Positions 23,230 through 35,661 of a stretch of 64,000 bases of DNA are shown one piece after another; the first letter of the stretch is position 1, and each line of letters begins with the position of its first letter. The stretch is from Dipteronia dyeriana (taxonomy: Eukaryota; Streptophyta; Magnoliopsida; Sapindales; Sapindaceae). The stretch is taken from contig CM065300.1 of assembly GCA_032871835.1 (NCBI GenBank), positions 111,783,088-111,847,087 of the forward strand, given 5' to 3'. The translations under genes and the position numbers were made by a program. A model generated the notes under the pieces. It searched no databases. It had not been told where the DNA came from and saw only the letters and a list, made by a program, of their open reading frames with translations.

Positions 23230-25621
23230 TATCGGGAAAATCGCACAACGGAAGCGTAAAATTAGGGTTGGAGGGTTTGATATATTTAAAACATTTTCCC
23301 TTTAAAAGAAAGAACCTTAACCCTAGATTAATTGATGTATATTAAAAGTGCCATACCTTTTTTTTTGTGACGATTGAACTAGCGTCGAATTGAATCCGCA
23401 ACATCTTCCAATCCAATCACGAACGTGAATCACCTAGGAGTGTGGACTCCCTTTATTAAAATTGTATACCTGAGGATGGAAACAAACAAATTTTTTTTCT
23501 TTGTTAGTCACAATAATCCTCCAAGAGAAAAACCAATAACGTCAAGTCACTTGTGAATTATCAATCAATTTTATTGAAACTCCCCGTGAACTTTAATTCG
23601 ATGTTGTACACAAAACCCTTTTAATGCAAAGGATTCTAGTGTACTATCGAAAACAAAAACGTTCCCTCTTTTATCTACGCTTGGCCGAACTCTTCACATA
23701 ATGAGTTTGACGAGGTTTTTATTTTTTATTTTTTATTTTTTTATAACAATAATAAAAAAAAAATAGCTTCTCACACAAAAAATTAAGGCTTGGTCGAAAT
23801 TATATATATATAAGTATATATCGGTGGCTGAAAATCCTAATAGAAAGAGAATTTCTACTTCATTAAGACTCCTATCAAATTTTTGATTCAATCCTCTTAA
23901 AACAAGATTTCTTTTACACACCAAGACTCCTAATTTATTTAGTTTTGGAGACCTAATCCTCTCCTAAGAAGGATTTACTTGGTGGGTAAGAATCCTATCC
24001 TTACGTAGATTTACTTGGTGACCAAGAATCCTTTTCCAAAAAGAATCCTTTTCTACACCAAGACTCCTAATCTAACTCAAATAATGTATTTATTTAATAA
24101 CCAATTATCGAATATAATTAAATTGTGATTAAATTAAAAATTCTTAATTTGACCGATTGTCAATTAGAGTTTTAATAGCAATCAAATACTTACTGATTTG
24201 ACTAGATATATAAATTCATATTATTTATCTACTTATAAAATATAATATTTAATACTTATCATATTACCAACATTAATAAGACAATAGGAGACCTACCTCT
24301 ACTAGGAAAAAGATTTTGACTTTTAATTAAATAATTAATTACTTAATTTCCATTTAATTAAATAATAAAATAAAATAAAAACAATATATTAAGCTAACAT
24401 ATTTAGCCTTGCCACCCAAGACCACACGTGGGCATATATAATATTTTATTGTTTTTTATTAAATCCATTGGACCTAAATAAAAAGTTCACATGTGAACTA
24501 GATCCATTCTTACAAAAAGAAACAAGTCTACATGCCTCAATACAATTCAAAATGGACCTATAAATTAGTCCGGTAGAATATATAAAGTGATCCATGCAAG
24601 TTCATACGGATTGGGGATCTTGGCGGACTATCTAAATTTAAGCTCCAATAGACACAAACCAAACACAACCAATAAATGATTCACTTAGATCCGATCTATT
24701 AATTTTAGTTTATTCCACTAAAGAACTAAAACTAAACTCTTAAATAAAGATAGAATAAGTTAATAATGCTCATTTATACCCTAGACAATCTTAATGGAGA
24801 AAGTGTATCCTCGTGAAGAATACCAGTAATCGCCAATAGCTCATTAGACCGCCTATAGCTCTTCAAGTTACCATATTTACCCATATGACCACATTTTGAA
24901 CTTGGATATTTTGACTTATCCAGAAGCTATGTTTCAAAAGACACTATTTAAATGTTAAGATTTAATATCCAATGCCTCAAAACATCCATATGATGATATT
25001 ATACTCTTATTAAACTAAGGGAGCCGCGATGTCAATATCTATAAATGAAGTCCTCTATCGATTAACAAACGAATACCACCAAACTATCGAGGATAGACTA
25101 TGCTATATAATCGTACTCAATGATAGCTCAAATGATAACGTCATTTATCTCTGGATTGTGATAGACTCTCTGATTGTCTTCTAGTGAAAACTTTTATCCT
25201 TTGACAGTTTTGGATAAAGTAATTCACTGTGATCCTATTCAATGCACCTAGTGCACTAGATTCTTTTGCCCAAATACAACACACTTTGATGATTTTCGAT
25301 TCATCATAACACATTTGATCCCACTCAAATGATGGCAAAAGAATCTACAACCTTGACAAGATAAAGGCACCCAACCTTTATCTTAAGTTATGAATATTAT
25401 TCAAGACTAACTAAAGAATTGTGTCTACCTCATAGATATCTAGATGTATGAACAATTCTTCTTTTCTCATTGTCTTTTGACCTTATGATTATTTACATTT
25501 GACAATTATAATAATTAGACTATAAATGCTATAAGATTTGTTAAACTAGAAATCACTTTATTAATATGAAAATATTATCAAATACATTATTATACTTCTG
25601 CTATCGAGCATAATCCCAATA
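23230..25621 (-). repeat. Copia-A copy 3, 3' LTR
   Basis: 2392 bp, from TATCGGGAAAATCGCAC to CCCAATA (terminal CA changed to TA). Collinear over its length with 55471-57849. It shows the family LTR architecture without the rearrangements of 9040-11392. Confidence 0.92.
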
Positions 25622-26100
25622 ATATACCACTTGCTCTATAGGAAATGTGTCATATCTCTCATCCCCATGTTTCTTAGATGCCCATCAAAACTCTTTTATG
25701 GAATAGCCGTTGTAAAAGGATCCGCAAGATTATCTGCTAACGTCTTGGTAATTTTCACGTCACCCTTATGCACTATTTCCCTCAGATGGCGATACTTTCT
25801 TTTAATGTGTTTCCCTCTTATGACTTCTTGGTTCTCTTGAATTAGCCACTACTCCATTATTGTCACAATAGATAGTGATCTGATTATTCACATCAGGTAC
25901 TACTTCCAAGTCAATTGAGAATTGACAGAGCTAGACAACCTCTTTCGCAACCTCGCATCAGGCAACATACTTGGCTTCCACGGTGGAATCAGCAGTACAA
26001 GATTGCTTGATACTCCTCTATATGACTGCCCATCCTCCAATAGTAAACACAGATCCTGATGTTGATCTCCTGGTGTCAGAATCGGACAAAAAGTCAAAAT
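25622..26100 (-). pseudogene. Copia-A copy 3 RNase H (decayed)
   Basis: Nucleotide-level match to the copy 1 RNase H (3944-4345) throughout, starting after a diverged polypurine tract. The protein is broken into short frames. The block equivalent to EYVAACEAAKE is still readable near 25950-25985. The 65-codon open stretch at 25900-26097 is in a non-RNase H frame and is not the product. Confidence 0.8.
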
Positions 26101-27150
26101 ATATATACCTAACGGGAATTAAATCCTCTTCATAGTATACAAGCATATAATCTCTCGTTCTCCTGAGATACTTGAAAGTATGCTTGACTATCGTCCAGTG
26201 ATAAGGACCGGGTTTGATTGAAATCTGCTAACTATGCCCACAGCAAAACAAATATCTTGTCTAATATAAAGCATTGCATACATGAGACTTCCAACTGCCG
26301 ATGCATATGAAACCTACTCACGAATTGCTCTTCATGCTCATTCTTATGAACTTGTTCCTTAGAAAGTTTGATTCCATGTCTGAAAGGTAACATACCTTTC
26401 TTGGAATCTTGCATGGAAAACCAAGACAAGATTTTATCTATGTATGAAGCTTGGGATAATGCAATCGTTCTGTTCTTTCTATCCCTTATAACTTGGATAC
26501 CAAGAATATAACTTGCTTCTCCTAAGTCCTTCATATCAAATTGTTTTGCTAACCATTCTTTTACTGATGTCAATACACCTACATCGCTTTCGATGAGTAG
26601 TATATCATCAACGTAAAGAACTAGGAAAACCAACTTGTCACCTTTAATCCTTTTGTATACACATGGTTCATCAAGGTTTTGAATAAATCCAAATATTTTC
26701 ACTGCTTGATCGAACCTTGTGTTCCAGGATATGGATGCTTGCTTCAATCCATACATGGATCTTTACAACTTGCATGCCCTTCCTGTTGGCCTTTTTCAAT
26801 GAATCATTCTGGTTGCATCGTATAGATGCTTTCGTCAAGACTTCTACTTAGGAAAGCTTTCTTGACGTCCATTTACCAAATCTCTAGGTCTAGAGATGCT
26901 ACAATGGATAAGATTTTCCTAATGGATTTAAGCATGGCCACAAGAGAGAAGGTTTCTTCATAATTGATACCTTCCTTCTGTGTGTAACATTTAGCTACCA
27001 ATCTAGCTTTAAAGGTTTCCACCTTTCCATCCATTCCTCTCTTCCTCTTGTATACCCACTTGTACCTAATTGGTTTTATCCCTTTAGGTAAGTCCACAAG
27101 AGACCAAACTTTGTTTTTATACATAGATTCAATTTCGGATTGCATTGCCT
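26101..27150 (-). pseudogene. Copia-A copy 3 reverse transcriptase (best preserved)
   Basis: The 174-codon open stretch 26232-26756 begins in MYGLKQASISWNTRFDQAV. It carries the catalytic box LVFLVLYVDDILL with both aspartates, KEWLAKQFDMKDLGEASYIL, the QASYIDKIL block and the start of the linker. The N-terminal block is open at 26873-27217 (NKVWSLVDLPKGIKPIRYKW, EETFSLVAMLKSIRK). A stop and frameshift near 26760-26870 separate the two. A second frameshift lies after EEQFVSR at about 26320. Confidence 0.9.
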
Positions 27151-28290
27151 TTTGCCAATGGCGATAATCTACATCTTTCATTGCTTCTTTATACATATAG
27201 GGATCATCATCGTCCAAGAGATTCTTTACAGATTCTCCTAGTCTGATGTGTCTCTCGGATTGTCTACTATTCCTCCCACTATGATAAGGTATGGTAGATT
27301 GTTGATCTTGTGTTAGTGCGGAACTTACAATTGGGATAGGTTATGAAACCTCTTGTGGAATTGTATCTCCTAAAAGCTCATTCAGGACAATTCTACTTTT
27401 AGGCACATAATTATTCATACAGTCCTCTTCTAGAAATATAGCATTTGTTGAAACAATTACTTAAAGATCTGAAGGACTATATAAATAATATCCTTTTGTT
27501 CCTTTTAGACACCCTACAATTATGCATATTTCTAAACGGGACTCCATCTTTTCTGTCTTTCTTTTTAACATGTGCGCAGGACATCCAAATATCTTTAAGT
27601 GTTGTAAACTAGGCTTTCGCCCCTTCCACGACTCATGAGGTGTTTCGGAAATCGACTTAGATGGTACATCATTTAGAATGTACACGGCTGTTTGTAAAGC
27701 ATATCCCCAAAAAGATTATGAAGCGTTGAATAACTCAATATAGACCTAACCATGTCTAAAAGAGTTCTATTTCTCCTTTCTGCCACCCCATTTTGTTTAG
27801 ATGTACCTGGCACAAAAAATAGAGAAATTATCTTATTATCAATAAGATATTGTTGAAACTCACCAGATATATATTTTCCACTACAATCAAACCTCAAGAT
27901 TTTTATGCGTTTCTCAAGTTGATTTTCTAGTTAAGCTTTAAATGCTTTGAACATGTCAAAAATATCTGACTTATGTCTCATAAGATACACATAACCAAAT
28001 CTTGAGTAATCATCCATGAAAGTGATGAAGTACTCATATCGACCTTTAGCTTGAATGCTCATATGACCACACACATCAGTGTGTATCAATCCTAAACATT
28101 AAGTGGCTTTTGTGCCTTTGGTCATGAATGACTTTTTGGTCATCTTACCTTCCAAACAAGATTCACAAGTTGGTAGATTATAAGCCGTTAAGTCACTTGA
28201 AGGTCCATCACTAACGAATCTTTTGATCATATTACGGTTAATATGACCTAAGTGCAAATGCCATCTGTAGGTTTCATCTTTTAATAATTT
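27151..28290 (-). pseudogene. Copia-A copy 3 integrase and linker (decayed)
   Basis: 27673-27897 holds the core end: [20 protein letters not shown] with the second catalytic aspartate, then [19 protein letters not shown] with the glutamate. 27461-27685 holds the C-terminal end (LKIFGCPAHMLKRKTEKMES). The zinc-binding end and first aspartate lie in 28060-28290 and are broken by stops. Confidence 0.85.
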
Positions 28291-28416
28291 TACTCTTTAT
28301 GATTAGTTTGTGTTGATTCCGTGTCTAACAAGTGAGAGATATTTCTATGCAAGTAGAATAATCCATTTTCCAATGTACCTTTACAAATAAATTTGTTATT
28401 CTTACTAATAATAAAA
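28291..28416 (-). pseudogene. Copia-A copy 3 protease region, C-terminal piece
   Basis: Nucleotide match to copy 1 at about 6570-6715 (LLDTES and GLFYLHG segment). It ends at AATAAAA, where the outer gypsy element is inserted, and continues at 53103. Confidence 0.85.
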
Positions 28417-28421
28417 CCTTT
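28417..28421. repeat. Target-site duplication CCTTT (left) of outer gypsy
   Basis: CCTTT lies before TGTTAAC. The partner is at 53098-53102. The uninterrupted copy 1 reads AATAAAAGCTTTATTAAAAGTAACC at 6705-6730, which confirms the empty site (GCTTT there). Confidence 0.95.
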
Positions 28422-29580
28422 TGTTAACAGAAAATTTACTCAGGATGAGAAATTCCTACTAACACCCTCGAGACCACTACCATGGAAGTGGTGGCCGTGG
28501 TCGGTACCGTTGATACCTGACCTGTTTAGAAGTAAACGAGAGGCTGGATTACAACAATATAAATGGGAGCTTTTATTGATTACTTGCTTTGATATACAGA
28601 TCACTCTCTCATATGCTCACAGCCTCTCTAGGTTCTAGGAAGGTGGCAACTTTGTGCTTGTCGAATAGTGGAAACGAAGATGGCAGTGTTCTGAACACAT
28701 AATTTAGGCATTCCCCTATTCTTTTCTTTTCTTTTATCTGTCGTTCTCCTTCTGTCTTTTGTCTAACCCCTTTCTTTTCATATTTCGCTTGGCCTTATTT
28801 ACATATGGTCCTAGTAGGTTTGAATTTGCTGATATCCTGCCACGATCCTACGAATCCATTTCCTCCTTATCGGGCGGGATCCTTTATTTAAAAGTTGTTG
28901 GCCTCGAGTAAATAGTGGAAACGATGATATTGTTAACGAAAATGAGTTTGTTTCCTTTTAGGAATCAAACTCTTGACTCACACGTAAAAAGAATTAATGT
29001 TGGTTATCACATAGATATGATCTTGTATGTTATCGCGGCATGGCTTTTCATGGAGGTCACCGAGCTAGCTGGCTGTCGTCTCATAGAGTGAGGTGGATCC
29101 ATGCTTCGACTCTGTTCTCAGAAACATGGGATGGATTTTCCTTAATCCTTAAGAGCTTGAGGTGTCCTTGTAGACAATCCTAGGTGGTAGCAAGGGTAGT
29201 GTAGATTTAGGTGTGATTCCTCTTTCATGCCCAATAGGGACAACGGGCTTCTGGAGAGGTTGGCAGGCTTTTGTCAAATTTCTCTTGAGCTTGGAGACCC
29301 CTCCTGGCTTTCACAGGGTAGTTGAGGAGCTCGACCTCAGGAACCGAGGTTCCCTGATAGGTGGCCTAAAGAAGCCCGGGTTCAAGTGTTCATGTGGGGG
29401 CTCGTCCTGGTCGTACCAAGCTTGTTTTCTGATAGTTTTAAAGCTGGGTCGTCCTTCCCTGCTCATACGGGGTTGATTTATGGTATATTCGGGCTATTTG
29501 GACGTTGATTATGGGCTTTGACTTATGGCGGGTAAGTGGAAAATTTCTCTTTGACCCCTGGCCAAATTTTACTATTAACA
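28422..29580 (-). repeat. Outer gypsy 3' LTR
   Basis: 1159 bp, TGTTAACAG...CTATTAACA, same length as its partner at 51939-53097. Base differences are scattered and frequent (several per 100 bases in the parts compared by eye), so the element is not young. Confidence 0.95.
28572..28577 (-). terminator. Candidate poly(A) signal in outer gypsy 3' LTR
   Basis: AATAAA on the minus strand, conserved at the equivalent place in the 5' LTR (52088-52093). It lies downstream of the TATA-like box position in the LTR, where the R region should end. Confidence 0.4.
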
Positions 29581-29593
29581 GAAGTCCCCTCTG
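29581..29593 (-). other. Polypurine tract of outer gypsy
   Basis: Minus strand CAGAGGGGACTTC, directly upstream of the LTR start TGTTAATAG. The inner copy has the same tract at 33688-33700. Confidence 0.85.
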
Positions 29594-29820
29594 ACTTGAA
29601 CACCAGAGGTAGAGTTGGGGTTGGAGTTATATTCCTTGTTTAAGTGGGAAATTTTCCTGATATAAAAATAATTAATGAGAGCAAAATCTTCTCATCAATT
29701 ACCTAATAATGAATTTGAACCAGTGTTTTCTTCGAGGAAAAAAAACGGTTGCAATACGGCTCTCTCCGTGGCTCTAGGTGATCTTCCCGAGGATATCGCC
29801 GACATTATTACATTAACCTC

Positions 29821-29828
29821 TATTTAAA
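29821..29828 (+). promoter_or_regulatory. TATA-like box of the antisense gene, outer copy
   Basis: TATTTAAA on the plus strand, 133 bp upstream of the ATG at 29954. The inner copy has TATTTAA 125 bp upstream of its ATG, within the shared context AACCTCTATTTAA. The surrounding ATATCGCC and pyrimidine-rich leader are also shared. Confidence 0.5.
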
Positions 29829-30945
29829 CCCAGTCTTACCATCACTTCCTTCACACTTTCTCAATTTTCAAATTTTCAGATTTCTTCTTTCTTGCTACCC
29901 TTTGCCGATTTCCTCTTATCTTTCGCTTACTTTCAAATTCTCCTCACCCATCAATGTCGAATTCCTCAGATAGCATCGAAGCCTTGGTAGAGGGCACTGG
30001 AGGCTCTAACCTGGTTCCTCGGAAATGGCTGTAAGAAATTTTGAGTGACGAGGACTCCTCCCCGGTCCGCCAGCTCCGTTGTTCTAGCAGGAATGTCACT
30101 ATTGGCTCCGGCTTCTCGAATCAGCCCGACAACCCTCTAAACTTAGTTGACAAGGATTCTGACGTTGGGGAGAGGGTCGACGCTGTTAGGAAGGTTCAGG
30201 TTACAGTGGAAGAGCTTCCTTCAGCGACGAATCTTCCTTTCGAAGCCAGGGTCATTCATGATTCCACCATTGACCCTCAGTCGAATAGTCGCCTTCAGGA
30301 TAAATACTACATCCTTGACCCCGTCTCTCTCACAGTCCCCTATAGAAATTACGACATCTTCAGCCCAGCCCAAAAGTGTACTTCCCATTCATGTCCAAGC
30401 CTTCGAAAGAGGGGTGAGGCTCCCTCTTCATCCTACCCTTCGGCGGGCTCTCAACACCCTTTAACTGGCTCCGCTCCAACTAACGCCCGGCTTCTGGAGG
30501 CACCTTGTCAGCTTCCTCGTGATATGGAGGGAGCAGTACGAGAGGAACAACATAACTAGAAAGCCCGGGGTAGAGGAGCTTTCTTTCCTTTTCTAGATAG
30601 GGAGCCTGGCATGGGTCCCTCGTGGTCATTTTTTTGCCAAAGCCAAGAACAGATTCAATTTCATTATCCCAATGGCTTCAAGGAAAGACCCTGTTTGGAA
30701 AGAATAGTGGATACTAGCGGGGAGAGATTGGGGGAGCTCCGTTTTTATCGGCGTGCATGAGCTCGCGGTCCCCACTACTTTTAGTGACAAACCCTCATGG
30801 GATCAGGACTCCTTGCCCGCTTAGTCTGAGGATGTGCTGAAGACCATCCTGGCCAGAAATTATCTAAATTTGAAGTTTCCAACTGTTGACCCCTTCGACC
30901 CCTGAAGAGTGAACAAGTACCTGCGGATCTTCGATGTTACTCCTC

Positions 30946-31022
30946 ATAATTATCTTGCTCTATCACGCTTTTGGGTTGTTGAATGGTTCAGTGCTGATGG
31001 TCTTAACCCCTTTTCTTAACAG
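30946..31022 (+). other. Intron 1 of outer antisense gene, donor lost
   Basis: Equivalent to the clean intron at 34966-35057. The donor reads CTC|ATAATTATC, where the inner copy has CTC|GTAAGTATC. The acceptor TTCTTAACAG is intact. Confidence 0.6.
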
Positions 31023-31506
31023 TGTTTGTTGTTGCTCCATCTTCTCACGAAGCCCGACAAGCTCGGACCCATCCTCCTCCTTCCAGATCGTCCCTGGGAG
31101 CTTTCTCTGCTAACTCACTCATTCCTGCTCCATCGCCTTCCCAGGTGAAGTCCAAGATGGCTATTCTTGCATCTCGGGCAACAAAGGCTCTAAACTGAGG
31201 AGGGGCCTCTTCCCAAGCCGTTGATACGACCACTTCTGCCCCCTCACCAGTGGTTCCTGCTTCAACTGATGCTTCTCCAGTCATATTATCTCCTTCTACT
31301 GATCCAGTTGCCTCTCAGGTAGTTCAGGTTCCTAAGGATCCTGAGGCCTGTACTCCTGAGATCGACCCCACCAAAAGTCGAGCTCGGCAGGTTAGGATGA
31401 GGTCCTAAAGCAATTTGTTGTGTCCTGTACAACTGGCTGGCTTTCTAGGATGACATCAATGCCTATGGACGTCGTGGTTAGTAAAAGGTCTGCCCTTCTA
31501 GCCGAG

Positions 31507-31576
31507 GTAATCGTCGCTTTTACTTCCTCATTCAGTAGCATGATTTATCATTTCCTAACATAAATTCCCTTTGTAG
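31507..31576 (+). other. Intron 2 of outer antisense gene
   Basis: 70 bp, GTAATCGTCG...CCCTTTGTAG. Removal joins LLAE to AFKFQVAKGHQ in one frame. The inner copy has a 70-bp intron at the same site. Confidence 0.65.
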
Positions 31577-32498
31577 GCCTTCAAGTTTCAAGTAGCCAAG
31601 GGACATCAGGTGGCTACTCTCCATGATCGGGCAGCTGAGGCTGAGGCTAAGGTTAAACGAGCCATGGAATTGATGGCGCGGGCTCAAGCCTTGGTCCAGG
31701 AGATGACCTATAGCCAAAGGGGAATGGAAACACAACTTGTTAAGCTCTAGTGCGACCACGAGAGGTTGAAGCGGGCCTTTGATCAGGAAACTCTCCGATC
31801 GAAGCGATGAGCCAGCCAGCAGGATGACTGGAAGGGAGAGGCTTAGGCGTTGGATGTCAAGAACCAAGCTCTACAGGCCCAATTTTCCAAGCTCCAGGCA
31901 AAGGTGGAAGCGTCTTTCAATGAGGGGTATTTACATGCCTTCTTTCAGGTTGCGGAAGCCCTCCCCCTTCTATTTGATCTTTCCAGCATCGCCGGCTAGG
32001 GCTGGGAAGAGGTTATGTCTCAGGCTGCAGAGATGTCTCACCCTAAAAATGGTAAAACATGTCCTTCTACTGGGAGGAAGCTGGGAAGCGGTTTGAAGTA
32101 CCAGATCTATTTCCTTCTGTTTCGACCTTCCCAGCGTCAGGTCATGGCGAATCCTTGAGGTGGTTCAATCCAAGGAGCTAAAAGAAGGCCTTACCGAAGC
32201 CTGAGATCCCTCCATAATGCTTTTAGGAGAGGAGACAGTTGTATGCGAGATTATGCCAGAGTTAGTGGCCTATTTTCTTGATGTAGCCATACCGCTCAAG
32301 GTTTTGGCGGTGATTGATGAAGTTGTAGAGGAGGACTCTGCTGAACATCAGACAATCGATGAGCATCCTCATGAGGAGGTGACGGAGGCGGTAGAAGCAG
32401 CCCACCAGAATAAGCCACCACTAGAAAGGGGAACAGGGAACGAGGTTCATCCAGTAGAAAAGGAGGCTGAAGGGCATCGAAAGGATGCAGCAATTTGA

Positions 32499-32583
32499 AT
32501 TCTCTTTCTTGTAGTTTGTTTTGAATGCCTGAAAAAAGGGGTGGGCATCTCATCTTTACCCGTGCTTGATCATTCAATTTTTT
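32499..32583. other. Outer gypsy sequence 3' of antisense gene, up to inner insertion
   Basis: Matches the sequence after the inner antisense gene (GGGTGGGCATC and following, 36625 onward). It ends in a T run where the inner element is inserted and continues at 44924 with ATTTTTTTT and GTAGCCCGAAATC. Confidence 0.85.
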
Positions 32584-33687
32584 TGTTGGAAAGAAATTTG
32601 CTCGAGACGAGAAATTTCTGTTAATACCCTCGAGACCACTACCGCGAACGCGGTGGCCGGGGTCGGTACCGTTGGTTCCCGACCTGTTTAAGAGAGAAAC
32701 GAATGGAAATAACAGTAAATAAGAGCTCTATTATTGATATATTGCTTTAAGATACAAATAACTCTCTTGTTTGCTTATAATCTCTCGGAAGTGTAGGGTG
32801 GTGGCAACTCGGTGCCTGTCGAATAGTGGAGATGAAGGTGACCGTGTTCTGAAATCAGAATTTAGGCCTTCATTCTAAGTGTATAACTGTTGTTTATGAT
32901 TTTTTGTCTCTATCGTTCGTTGTCCTCTTCTTTTACCATGCTTGGCTTCACATATATATCGTCCAAGTAGGTTTTTAGTTCGCGAATACTCTACCGTAAT
33001 CTGATGAATCCGTTCCCTCCTTATCGGGCGGGATTCGTTATTGAAATTTAAATTGTTTTCGGATTCGATGATATCGTTGACGAAGATAAGTTTGTTCCCT
33101 TATTTAAATTTAAACTCTTGACGTGCATGTAAATATTATATGTAGATGATCCTGTGTGCATTCGTGCCATGGATCTTCATAGAGGTCACCCTGCCGGCTG
33201 CCTATTGCCCCGTAGAGCGAGTTAGATCCCTGCTCTGGCTATTTTCTTATAAGCTTAAGATGGATTTTCCCTGACCCTTAGGGGCTTGAGGTACTCTTAT
33301 AGACCCTCATGTGTGGTAGCTAGGGTAGTGTAGATTTAGGCATGATTCTTTCTTTATGTCCAGTAAGGACAGCAGGCTTCTGGACAGGTTGGTGGGCTTC
33401 TTTTGAAGCCCTCTTGATCATGGAGACTTCCCTTGGCATTTACGGGGCGGTTATGGAGCTCGACCTCAGAGCCGAGGTTCCCTGATAAATGGCCTGGAGA
33501 ATCCCTGCTTCTAGTACTCTTATGGAGGCTCATCTCGGTCGTGCCTGGCTTGTCTTCTGGTAGCTTTGAAGCCTAACCGGCCTTCCCTGCTCTTATGGGG
33601 TGGCTTTACGGTCTTTCCAGGCTTCATGATTGTCAATTATGTGTGGAAAATTTTTCTTTGATCCCTGGCCAAATTTCATTATTAACA
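32584..33687 (-). repeat. Inner gypsy 3' LTR
   Basis: 1104 bp, TGTTGGAAAG...TATTAACA. Closest to 43833-44923. It differs from the outer LTRs by several short indels and many substitutions, so the inner and outer elements represent distinct subfamilies. Confidence 0.93.
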
Positions 33688-33700
33688 GAAGTTCCCTCTG
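33688..33700 (-). other. Polypurine tract of inner gypsy
   Basis: Minus strand CAGAGGGAACTTC adjoining the 3' LTR start. Confidence 0.83.
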
Positions 33701-33903
33701 ACTTGAACACCGGTGGTAGGGTTGGGGTTGGAGTCAGATTCCTTGTTTAGTTGAGAAAGTTTGTCGCCATCAAGACAATTAATGATAGCAAAATCTTCTC
33801 ATTAACTACCCAACATTTTGAATTTGAAACTGAGTGTTATTCGAAGAAAATGGCTGTAATACGGCTCCTGGTGGTCTTTCTGAGGATATCGCCAATAAAC
33901 CTC

Positions 33904-33910
33904 TATTTAA
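33904..33910 (+). promoter_or_regulatory. TATA-like box of the antisense gene, inner copy
   Basis: TATTTAA, 125 bp before the ATG at 34029, in the same context as at 29821. A pyrimidine-rich stretch (TCTTCTTCCCTGC, TCTCTGTCTC) lies between box and ATG, as in many plant 5' leaders. Confidence 0.5.
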
Positions 33911-34965
33911 GCCCGGCCCGACCCTCACTTTCTTTATACTTCCTTAAATCTTCAAACTTTCAAATTTCTTCTTCCCTGCTTTCTCTGTCTCTATCTTTCG
34001 CTTGCTTTCTCTTCTCTCTTGCCCATCAATGTCGACTTCCACAGATAGTGTTGATGCTTTGGTGGAGGGCTCCGGGGGCCCTAACCTAGCTCATTTTAAG
34101 CGGGTACGAGGAATCTTCCCCACTCCGCCAGCACCGTCGTTCTAATAGGAACGCTTCTATCGGCTCTAGCTTTTCAAACCAGCCTGACAATCCTCTAAAC
34201 TTAGTCGACAAAGACTCTGACATCGGGGAGAGATTAGATGCGGTCGGGAGGGCTCAAGTCACAATGGCAGAGCTTCCTCCAGTGATAACCCTTCCTTTCG
34301 AACCCAGGGTCCTCCCTAACTCTATTGTCGACCCTCAGTTGAATGGCCGACTACGGGACAAGTATTGTATTCCTAATACCGTTTCTCTAACTTTCCCACA
34401 TCAAAACTACGATGTTTTTAGCCAGCCCAAAGGCGTACTTCCTATCCACGTCGCGGCTTTTGAGAGTGGGGTGAGGCTCCCTCTTCACCACCGTACAATA
34501 GGCTCTCAATGTCCTTCAGCTGGCTCTACTTTAACTGATGCCTGGCTTTTAGAGGAATCTAATTGGCTTCCTGGTATTATGGAGGGAGCAATACGAGCTG
34601 AGCAGCGTAACCAGGGAGCCCGGGGCTGAGGAGCTCACCTTCCTTTTCCATATTGGTAGCATGGTAGGAGTCCCACGAGACCAATTCTATGCCAAGGCTA
34701 AGAATAGGCTCAATTTTATCATCCCTGGGGCTTCAAAGAAGAACCCCGCTTGGAAACAAGAATGGGTATTGGCGGAGAGAGATTGAGGGAACCGCCGCCT
34801 TTAGTGAAAAACCCACCTAGGGTCGGGATTTCTTGCCTGATGAGTCTGAAGCCGTGTTGAAGACCATCCTAGCTCTGAACTATTTGAATACGAGGATTTC
34901 GACCGCCGACCCCTTCGATCCCCGCAAGGTAAACAGGTACCTACGGATATCTGGTGCTACCCCTC

Positions 34966-35057
34966 GTAAGTATCTAGATCTATCTTGTTTTTTATTTTTT
35001 TTTTTTTTTTTTATTTTAGGGTTCAATTCTGATGATCTTGATTCTTTTCTCTAACAG
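34966..35057 (+). other. Intron 1 of inner antisense gene
   Basis: 92 bp with consensus donor GTAAGT, a long T-rich tract and acceptor CTCTAACAG. Joining the exons gives ATPL-FVVASASREAR in frame across two otherwise separate open stretches (34833-35054 and 35057-35410). Confidence 0.72.
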
Positions 35058-35591
35058 TGTTTGTTGTTGCTTCAGCTTCTCGTGAAGCCCGACAGGCTGG
35101 GATACCTCCTCTTCCTCCTTCCAGATCATTCCCGGGAGCTCTTTCAAATTTTCCAAAGAATGGGGGGTCTACCACTAAGGTAGCTGCCCCATTCGTTCCT
35201 TCCCCCTCTCATTCCCAAGTGAAGTCCAAGATAGCTCTTCTGGCATCTCGGACTGCGAAGGCTCCAAACCGAGGAGGATCTTCTTCCCAAGTGGTCAATA
35301 AGTATGTTCATGCCCCTCATCCAGTAGTTATTGCTCCAAACGATGCCCTCCGAGTCAAGCTACCCCTCTCTGCAGATCCGGTTGTATCCCCGGGTAGTCG
35401 AGGGTCCTAGGGAGCCCGATGCCTATTTTTCTGAGGTCGCCCCGTCTCGCCCCTACTTGCAATCGAGCTAGGCGGTTCAGGACGAGGTCCTGAAGCAATT
35501 TGTCACATCTTGTCCAGGCGGCGGGCTTTCTAGGATGACCGCGATGCCTGTGGACATCTTGATCATCAAAGGGTCCGCCTTTTTAGCTAAG

Positions 35592-35661
35592 GTAATTGTC
35601 GCTTTTACTTCTTCGTTGAGCTGCTTGACTTGTCCTTTTCTAACATGATTTTCCTTTACAG
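35592..35661 (+). other. Intron 2 of inner antisense gene
   Basis: 70 bp, GTAATTGTCG...CCTTTACAG, same size and place as in the outer copy. Joins FLAK to DFKF in frame. Confidence 0.68.

Larger units (their letters stand above)
29954..32498 (+). pseudogene. Antisense extra gene (aORF) of outer gypsy, decayed
   Basis: Plus-strand gene between pol and the 3' LTR, opposite to pol. Exon 1 (29954-30945) starts MSNSSDSIEALVEG, has a stop after about 27 codons, then an acidic/basic segment and RLQDKYYILDPVSLTVPY. A frameshift follows, then GVLPIHVQAFERGVRLPLH, resembling the Pfam family of putative gypsy-type transposon proteins (PF04195). Exon 2 (31023-31506) is serine/proline-rich. Exon 3 (31577-32498) begins with a coiled-coil (HQVATLHDRAAEAEAK) and ends acidic. 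The donor of intron 1 is mutated (CATAATTA for CGTAAGTA). Function is unknown in this family. Confidence 0.7.

Noticed and set aside
31532..31867. 111-codon minus-strand frame in the antisense-gene region
   Set aside because: Lies opposite the coiled-coil exon and has no pol-like motif. Its counterpart in the inner copy (35821-36033) is short and different.
32296..32577. Minus-strand frame opposite exon 3 of the outer antisense gene
   Set aside because: Shadow of the plus-strand acidic region. Pro/Leu-rich composition comes from the complement.
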